From positions 1-5,065 of the forward strand of contig CAJWYZ010000105.1 of NCBI GenBank assembly GCA_913049525.1: a stretch of 5,065 bases of DNA, in the 5' to 3' direction. A program made the translations under genes and the position numbers. The notes under the pieces were generated by a model. The model searched no databases. It saw only the letters and a program-made list of their open reading frames with translations, and had not been told where the DNA came from. Each line of letters starts with the position of its first letter. The stretch's first letter is position 1. Origin of the DNA: an uncultured Fidelibacterota bacterium. GTDB taxonomy: Bacteria > Fidelibacterota > Marinisomatia > SCGC-AAA003-L08 > D37C17. Shown here in pieces: positions 1-5,065 of the stretch.

Positions 1-1370
1 AAATCATAAATTATTTCTCCTAATGGCATATCAAATATTAATTGAACCTTATTTGTAGATAGATAATTTGTTGATCTATATATACCTCTTTTACTCATAC
101 AAAGCTTCATAATGCTACCGATAAACTCAGCAGGTGCAATTATTTCAGCCTTTATAAAAGGTTCATTTATAGTATCAATATCGCCCTGTTCAGGCATATC
201 TGACGGGTTATTAACTTGAAGAAGTTCTCCATTTTTTGTATAAACTTGATAATTTACATTGGGACAAGTGGTTATTAAGTTCATATCAAATTCTCTCTCT
301 AACCTTTCTTGAACAATCTCCATGTGTAATGGACCTAAAAAGCCGCATCTAAATCCAAATCCAAGAGCGGTAGAAGTATTCGGCTCAAAGGATAATGCTG
401 CATCATTTAATTGCAATTTTTCCAAACTTACTCTTAAATCTTCATAGTCTTGCGAATCAATCGGATACATTCCACTAAAAACCATAGGCTTGACGGGTTG
501 GTATCCTGGTAGGGGTTCAGCAGCAGGGTCACTTTTTACCGTGAGCGTATCCCCCACACTTACTTCTGATACATTTTTAATATTTGTGACAATATAACCT
601 ACATCTCCTGCGGACAATCTCTTAACGGGAATTTTATTCATTTTTAAGATTCCAACTTCTGTAATTTCGTGACCACCAGGCTTTGCAAAATATTGAGTTG
701 TCATCCCCTTTTCAAGGAAACCATCGAATATCCGCACATAAGGCACTACCCCGCGAAACTGATCATATTTAGAATCAAATATTAGCGCACGTGTTCCTTT
801 CACTCCGGGAATCTCTGGTGGAGGTATTCTGTCTATGATAGCAGAAAGTACATTATTAACTCCTGTACCTTCCTTAGCGCTAATTTCGAGGATTTCATCT
901 TCATTACAACCAAGTAAATCTATTGTTTGAGTAATTGCACTTTCCAAATTAGCATTGGGTGCATCTATTTTATTAATAATGGGAATGACAATAAGATCAG
1001 CATCGGCAGCCAAATAAGCATTACTGACCGTTTGTGCTTCTACCCCTTGTGAGGCATCAATTAATAGAAGTGCACCTTCACAAGCAGCCAAACTTCTGGA
1101 AACTTCATAGGTAAAGTCAACATGCCCTGGTGTATCAATAAGATTCAATTTATATTGAACCTTATCGGTGTGAATATATTCCATTTGGATGGGATGTGAC
1201 TTAATAGTTATCCCTCTTTCGCGTTCTAAATCCATATCATCTAACACCTGCGACTGCATTTGTTTGGCTGTCAGGGTATGTGTTATCTCAAGCAAACGGT
1301 CTGCCAAAGTGGATTTCCCATGGTCTATATGGGCGATAATACAAAAGTTTCTAATAGCCTTTATCGACAT
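1..1370 (-). CDS. lepA: Elongation factor 4 (LepA), translational GTPase, 3' end cut off by window edge
   Basis: LepA/EF4 is a ribosome-binding GTPase related to EF-G, proposed to remodel or back-translocate stalled ribosomes and to assist initiation or ribosome assembly. The frame is open from an ATG to the left edge: 456 codons plus two bases of a protein usually near 600 residues, so the rest of domain V and the EF4-specific C-terminal domain are missing. All GTPase motifs are visible: P-loop AHIDHGKST (residues 13-21), ERGITI (51-56), DTPGH (79-83, with the catalytic-type His83), NKID (133-136) and SAK (164-166). Domain II starts near residue 190, domain III covers about 318-385 (GFGFRCGFLGPLHMEIVQ), and domain V begins near EPFIKAEI (403-410). 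The start is firm: the N-terminal IRNFCIIAHIDHGKST matches the family, and an in-frame TAA lies four codons upstream. No Shine-Dalgarno sequence precedes it, only AT-rich bases. It follows the crotonase stop after 40 bases, with no terminator or clear promoter between, so cotranscription is likely. No frameshift or missing key residue was seen. Confidence 0.97.
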   Translation of the reverse strand, partial: MSIKAIRNFCIIAHIDHGKSTLADRLLEITHTLTAKQMQSQVLDDMDLERERGITIKSHPIQMEYIHTDKVQYKLNLIDTPGHVDFTYEVSRSLAACEGALLLIDASQGVEAQTVSNAYLAADADLIVIPIINKIDAPNANLESAITQTIDLLGCNEDEILEISAKEGTGVNNVLSAIIDRIPPPEIPGVKGTRALIFDSKYDQFRGVVPYVRIFDGFLEKGMTTQYFAKPGGHEITEVGILKMNKIPVKRLSAGDVGYIVTNIKNVSEVSVGDTLTVKSDPAAEPLPGYQPVKPMVFSGMYPIDSQDYEDLRVSLEKLQLNDAALSFEPNTSTALGFGFRCGFLGPLHMEIVQERLEREFDMNLITTCPNVNYQVYTKNGELLQVNNPSDMPEQGDIDTINEPFIKAEIIAPAEFIGSIMKLCMSKRGIYRSTNYLSTNKVQLIFDMPLGEIIYD

Positions 1371-1410
1371 AATTATAATTTAAAATTAAATGATAGAAAA
1401 TTGTGCAACT

Positions 1411-2187
1411 CTATTCCCCAGTAAAATTTGGAGATCGTTTCTCTACGAAAGCTGATAATCCTTCTTTTGTGTCTTTGGAAGTAAAAAGTTTAGAAAATTC
1501 TTTCTGTTCGCAAGTAAGTCCTTGTATCAAATTTGTTCTGGAACTACTATTAACTGAGTTAATTGTTGCGGCAATAGCAATGGGAGCATTTTTTATAATT
1601 GATATGGCTAATTTTTCTACCGTTGGAATTAGCTCGCTTAATGAAACAACTTTGTTCACCAACCCAATTCTACAAGCCTCATCAGCGGTAATATTTCTAG
1701 CACCAAGGAGGATCTCCATTGCCATTCCTTTCCCCACAAGATGTGGCAGCCTTTGCGTTCCACCAAATCCTGCAATTAATCCTAACCCTACCTCTGGCTG
1801 ACCAAATACTGCATTTTCTGATGCATAACGTATATGGCATGCCATAGCAAACTCACATCCTCCACCCAACGCAAAACCATTAATTGCTGCAATGACAGGA
1901 ATTTTAAATTCTTCAATTTTTAGTGTTAACTTTTGACCATAGTTTGAAAATGATTCCGCCTCCTTTTCATTCATTTTGTTCATTGCATGAATATCTGCTC
2001 CAGCTATAAAAGCTTTTTCACCTTTTCCTGTAATAATAACTACTCTAACTGAAGTCTCATCCAAAATCCAATTTAATTTTAATTCCAGTTCTTTTAATAC
2101 ATCTATATTTAAAGCATTATATTGCTCGGGGCGATTAATTGTCAATGTACAAATATCGTTTTCTATTTCAACTAAAATCATTTCCAT
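1411..2187 (-). CDS. Enoyl-CoA hydratase/crotonase family protein
   Basis: A soluble crotonase-fold enzyme, about 258 residues, the normal single-domain length. Members add water to trans-2-enoyl-CoA to give 3-hydroxyacyl-CoA in fatty-acid beta-oxidation or butanoate metabolism; the exact chain length cannot be read from sequence. Numbered from the chosen ATG, the oxyanion-hole segment is AGADI (Ala64), followed by GFALGGGCEFAMA (Gly109) and FGQPEVGLG. Both catalytic glutamates of the hydratase reaction are present (Glu112 and Glu132, matching Glu144 and Glu164 of rat mitochondrial crotonase), which favours a true hydratase over an isomerase-only relative. The tail GLSAFVEKRSPNFTGE is typical of crotonases. 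LIAGFGGTQRL has Ala where Pro is usual, probably minor. Three starts are possible: TTG at 2196, ATG at 2187 and ATG at 2181. I chose 2187 because its A is the last base of the trkH stop (TAATG), a common coupled arrangement, and the length fits. An AGGAG 12 bases upstream lies within trkH codons and is probably chance. The gene name (crt, paaF, fadB-like) is left open. Confidence 0.93.
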   Translation of the reverse strand: MEMILVEIENDICTLTINRPEQYNALNIDVLKELELKLNWILDETSVRVVIITGKGEKAFIAGADIHAMNKMNEKEAESFSNYGQKLTLKIEEFKIPVIAAINGFALGGGCEFAMACHIRYASENAVFGQPEVGLGLIAGFGGTQRLPHLVGKGMAMEILLGARNITADEACRIGLVNKVVSLSELIPTVEKLAISIIKNAPIAIAATINSVNSSSRTNLIQGLTCEQKEFSKLFTSKDTKEGLSAFVEKRSPNFTGE

Positions 2188-3644
2188 TATTTCCAAAAAC
2201 TCCTACTAAATAAAACTACTACTGTAAATATTTCTAGTCTACCCAATAACATACAAAAACTGGTGAGCCATTTTGCTAAATCTGTTAAATGCCCCCAATT
2301 ATCTGATGGACCAATTGCTCCAAGTCCGGGACCAATATTGCCAATTGCGGATGCGGATGCGGACAATGCAGTAGTAACATCTAAACCTGTCATTGATAAT
2401 ACTATTGCTGTAAAGACAAATATGAATAAATAAAATAAATAAAATCCCAATGTTGCTCTAACTACATTATCATCTATACTATTTTCGCCAATGGTAAAAT
2501 TAAAAACTCCTTTTGGATGAAGTAATTTTCGAACTTCATATATGAGATATCTAAAAACCAAAATTGAGCGAATAATTTTCATTCCACCAGTTGTTGATCC
2601 AGCAGATCCTCCAACGAAGAGGAGAAAAAATACTAATGTTTTCGACATTGACGGCCAAGTTTCAAAATCTTCAGTTCCAAATCCAGTTGTGGTAATTAAT
2701 GAAACTGAAGTGAAAATAGCATGTCTGACGGTTTCAATATTTATCTCATAATTGGAGGAATTAATAATATCAATAAAAAATAATATTGCACAAAATAACA
2801 CCAGACTGAAGTACACTCTAAATTCTCTATCTTTAAAATATTTTCTCTTTCCTTTTGCAATAAAATAATAATGTAGTGAAAAATTTGTTGCAGCACAGAA
2901 CATAAAAAATATTATAGTCCATTGGATCAATCCGCCATAGGCAGCAATACTAATATTCTTAGTTGAAAATCCTCCAGTAGCCATTGTGCCAAATGAATGA
3001 CAAAAAGAATCAAACCACGGCATTCCTTCAATTCTTAATACTAAAGTTTCTATTAGAACAAAGCCTACATAAATACCCCACAATAATTTGGCAGTTTGTT
3101 TTACCCTTGGTGTTATTTTATCTGCCACAGGTCCAGCAACTTCAGCTCTAAATAATTGCACACCGCCCATTCCAAGCATTGGTAGTATAGCAATACTAAA
3201 GACAATAATTCCCATTCCACCTATAAAGTGGGTAAAACTACGCCAAAACAAGATTCCATGAGGAACCTCTTCAATTAACAATGTGCTAGAATGACCTAAT
3301 ACTGATGCCCCTGTAGTAGTAAGCCCACTCATTGCTTCAAAAAAAGAGTTTGTGTAATCTAATGTACCAGAAAAATAGAAAGGAAAGGCACTAAAAATAG
3401 CCATTGCAAACCACCCCATTGTAACTACTGCAAATCCATCATGAGTGGATAACTCTTTTTTTTCTTTACTTTTAAAAAGCAACATTAAAGTAAAGCCAGA
3501 GACAATGGTTACAGCGATCGACTGCAATAACGGGACAAGGTCACCATCATTAAAGATTAGACTACAAGCAACGCTGCAAAGCATTGATAAACCCAATATT
3601 ATTAGAAGTACACCGATTATATAAAAAGACCGTCGTCTAATCAT
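2187..3644 (-). CDS. trkH: Trk potassium uptake system, membrane channel subunit TrkH
   Basis: TrkH is the ion-conducting inner-membrane subunit of the Trk K+ uptake system, working as a dimer with TrkA. The protein has 485 residues, the standard length. Two N-terminal hydrophobic segments (about 6-31 and 39-58) are followed by four M1-pore-M2 repeats. The pore loops carry the filter glycines: TTTGAS (Gly112), MATGGFS (Gly224), TTTGFG (Gly321) and AIGNIGPG (Gly435). The glycine-rich GGSAGSTTGGMKIIR (345-359) corresponds to the intramembrane gating loop in the third repeat. Arg469 in LLGRLEIFT matches the pore-facing arginine described in Vibrio TrkH. The N-terminal MIRRR suggests a cytoplasmic start. 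The ATG is the first possible start, since an in-frame TAA lies three codons upstream, inside the 10-base gap after trkA. No Shine-Dalgarno sequence is present. The gene ends in TAA, overlapping the next ATG by one base. Four intact filters and the full-length partner gene point to a working transporter; K+ over Na+ preference is inferred from the family. Confidence 0.97.
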   Translation of the reverse strand: MIRRRSFYIIGVLLIILGLSMLCSVACSLIFNDGDLVPLLQSIAVTIVSGFTLMLLFKSKEKKELSTHDGFAVVTMGWFAMAIFSAFPFYFSGTLDYTNSFFEAMSGLTTTGASVLGHSSTLLIEEVPHGILFWRSFTHFIGGMGIIVFSIAILPMLGMGGVQLFRAEVAGPVADKITPRVKQTAKLLWGIYVGFVLIETLVLRIEGMPWFDSFCHSFGTMATGGFSTKNISIAAYGGLIQWTIIFFMFCAATNFSLHYYFIAKGKRKYFKDREFRVYFSLVLFCAILFFIDIINSSNYEINIETVRHAIFTSVSLITTTGFGTEDFETWPSMSKTLVFFLLFVGGSAGSTTGGMKIIRSILVFRYLIYEVRKLLHPKGVFNFTIGENSIDDNVVRATLGFYLFYLFIFVFTAIVLSMTGLDVTTALSASASAIGNIGPGLGAIGPSDNWGHLTDLAKWLTSFCMLLGRLEIFTVVVLFSRSFWK

Positions 3645-3654
3645 TTGAAATTAA

Positions 3655-5004
3655 TTATTGAAATAATTTTTCTACTTTTGAGATACTTTCTTCTTTTGTA
3701 ATTACCAATAATTCATCCTCTGCATAAATTTCTGTATGATTATTGGGGATAATCATTTCATTATTTCTACAAATTGCCCCAATGCATAATTCTTCAGGAA
3801 TCTGATCTATGGTTAATTTTTTCCTAATATATCTACATTCCTGAACAACAGAAAGTTCTATGGCATCAACATTTAAATCTTCAAAACTAGAAACAGGCAA
3901 ATCTTGTTGATCACTTCTAATTAGTTTCAATACTTCATTAACAGCAGAAATATTTTTACTCACTACAGCATCAACGCCGATTCTACGTACCGCCTTAAAA
4001 TAATTAGTAGTAGTAATATGAAGAATAACCTGTTTTACTCCGTAATGCTTAACTAACAAACTTGCTAAAATATTGGTTTGCTCATTTTCTGTGGCAGCAA
4101 TAAAACAATCAGTCTCTTGAATATTTTCCGAATTGAGAAAGTCTATATCAAGTCCATTTGCCTGAAGTATTAAAGTGTCTGTTAATGTTTTGCCGAACTT
4201 TTTTGCTTTTTCGAAATTTTGTTCAACAATTCTCACATTATAATCATACTGCAGGGATTTTGCTAACAATCTTCCAATTTTTCCAGCCCCTAAGATCATT
4301 ATATTTTTCACTTTAAATGCAGGCTTTCCAGCCATTCGCTGAATTTCATTGATATCTTTTGCCTTTCCTATAAAATAGGCAATATCATCTTTTTTATAAA
4401 TAGTTTCTTTTGGTGGAATAAAACTTTCATTTTCACGAATTACCAATGCAAGCTTATGTGGAATATAGGGATTAGACAATTCCACATTTTTTATATTTCT
4501 TCCAACAAGTGGTGAAGAATGGGCTATTTGAATGCCAACCATATTAATTTGACCATTTTTAAATTCTTCTAAATCGACAGCTGAAGTTTGCCGAATTAAA
4601 TTTTCAATATCTCTTTGGGCAGCTTTCTCAGGATAAACTACATAATCAATTCCAAATTGTTCAGGGGTGATAATTGCACTTTCGTGTGAATATTCGGTAT
4701 TACGTAATCGACAAATAATTTTTTTAGCACCCATTTCATAAGCAGATTTAGCAGCAACCAAATTCACCTCATCTATCCTTGTAAGTGCTAATAAATAATC
4801 AATATTAGTCATATCTAACTGTTGTAGTATTCTCTGAGAAGCACCATCACCAACTATCGCACGAACATCCATTGTGTTTGTAATCCTTTGACATTTTTCT
4901 TCTTTAATGTCAATTACAGTAATATCAAACTTTTCTTTGCTTAGTGCTTTTACGAGATTAAATCCAACTTCCCCAACACCGATTATTACAATTTTAATAT
5001 CCAT
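3655..5004 (-). CDS. trkA: Trk potassium uptake system, NAD-binding regulatory subunit TrkA
   Basis: TrkA is the peripheral cytoplasmic subunit that gates TrkH in response to bound nucleotides (NAD(H), and ATP/ADP in studied members). At 449 residues it has the two tandem RCK units of true TrkA (E. coli about 458), not the single unit of KtrA. RCK1: TrkA-N Rossmann fold at about 1-135, with GVGEVG (9-14), Asp32 ending the second strand (an NAD-type residue) and VGDGAS (51-56); TrkA-C at about 142-225. RCK2: second Rossmann fold from about 233 with LGAGKIG (238-244) and Glu261; TrkA-C at about 370-449, with AEDELLVI near the end. In RCK2 the place where GD(A/G) normally sits reads QANG (281-284), so this site may bind nucleotide differently. 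The ATG is the only plausible start: a TAA lies eight codons upstream in frame, with no ATG, GTG or TTG between. No Shine-Dalgarno sequence and no clear promoter were found in the 61 bases before it. It is the first gene of the apparent operon within this window; a gene further right could precede it. trkH follows after 10 bases. Confidence 0.97.
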   Translation of the reverse strand: MDIKIVIIGVGEVGFNLVKALSKEKFDITVIDIKEEKCQRITNTMDVRAIVGDGASQRILQQLDMTNIDYLLALTRIDEVNLVAAKSAYEMGAKKIICRLRNTEYSHESAIITPEQFGIDYVVYPEKAAQRDIENLIRQTSAVDLEEFKNGQINMVGIQIAHSSPLVGRNIKNVELSNPYIPHKLALVIRENESFIPPKETIYKKDDIAYFIGKAKDINEIQRMAGKPAFKVKNIMILGAGKIGRLLAKSLQYDYNVRIVEQNFEKAKKFGKTLTDTLILQANGLDIDFLNSENIQETDCFIAATENEQTNILASLLVKHYGVKQVILHITTTNYFKAVRRIGVDAVVSKNISAVNEVLKLIRSDQQDLPVSSFEDLNVDAIELSVVQECRYIRKKLTIDQIPEELCIGAICRNNEMIIPNNHTEIYAEDELLVITKEESISKVEKLFQ

Positions 5005-5065
5005 AATACTATTAATATTACTTGTTTATTTTTCTTCAATCCAACAGGTATAAAACAATAATATT

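Noticed and set aside
1189..1383. A 64-codon open frame on the + strand opposite the start of lepA
   Set aside because: It is antisense to the LepA P-loop and switch regions, which fully explain the sequence. No family features are visible in it.
1371..1410. Promoter or terminator in the gap before lepA (TTGCAC and TATAAT strings)
   Set aside because: TATAAT directly abuts the lepA ATG, and the spacing from TTGCAC is about 25 bases, too long for a -35/-10 pair. No hairpin is visible.
1403..1801. A 132-codon open frame on the + strand opposite the crotonase gene
   Set aside because: It lies entirely antisense to a well-conserved crotonase with intact catalytic residues. Its translation shows no recognisable domain and reads like the reverse frame of a coding gene.
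2542..2751. A 69-codon open frame on the + strand inside trkH
   Set aside because: It is antisense to the third pore loop and gating loop of TrkH and has no features of its own.
5026..5065. Possible C-terminal end of an upstream minus-strand gene (12 codons then TAA; another frame ends in TGA at 5036-5038)
   Set aside because: The stretch is too short to tell coding from chance, and more than one frame gives a stop.
5005..5065. Possible Bacteroidota-type promoter (TTG and TAnnTTTG elements) in front of trkA
   Set aside because: Strings such as TATACCTGTTG resemble the -7 element only loosely, and no correctly spaced -33 partner was found. The promoter may lie beyond the window.
1..5065. A novel defence, mobile or regulatory system
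   Set aside because: All but about 110 bases are accounted for by four known housekeeping or transport families. No repeats, transposase, integrase, toxin-antitoxin pair or RNA structure was seen.

Overview
This is an AT-rich stretch in which every recognisable gene lies on the minus strand. In the direction of transcription (right to left) the order is trkA, trkH, an enoyl-CoA hydratase/crotonase gene, then lepA, which runs off the left edge. The genes are packed tightly: 10 bases between trkA and trkH, a one-base TAATG stop/start overlap between trkH and the crotonase gene, and 40 bases before lepA. No terminator-like hairpin was seen in the gaps, so a single transcription unit is the simplest reading. 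The 61 bases right of trkA are AT-rich and hold no promoter I can call.

The source is most likely a bacterium of the phylum Bacteroidota. The reasons are the low GC content, the absence of a Shine-Dalgarno sequence in front of three of the four starts (the only AGGAG lies inside trkH codons at a poor distance), and the general look of the LepA and crotonase proteins. This is inference from general familiarity; no database search was possible and I cannot go below phylum.

Functionally, TrkA and TrkH form a potassium uptake system. TrkH is the membrane channel subunit with four pore loops, and TrkA is the cytoplasmic nucleotide-binding gating subunit with two RCK units. The crotonase is a soluble enzyme that hydrates 2-enoyl-CoA thioesters in fatty-acid or butanoate-type metabolism. 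LepA (elongation factor 4) is a ribosome-associated GTPase. Potassium uptake and a translation factor linked to ionic conditions sit in one apparent operon, which is mildly interesting. The crotonase has no obvious link to either.

I see no mobile element, CRISPR array, RNA gene or phage feature, and no evidence for a previously undescribed system. The points worth a second look are small: the operon composition, an altered nucleotide-site motif in the second TrkA RCK unit, the overlapping starts of the crotonase gene, and a short hexamer repeat coding for part of the fourth TrkH pore loop.
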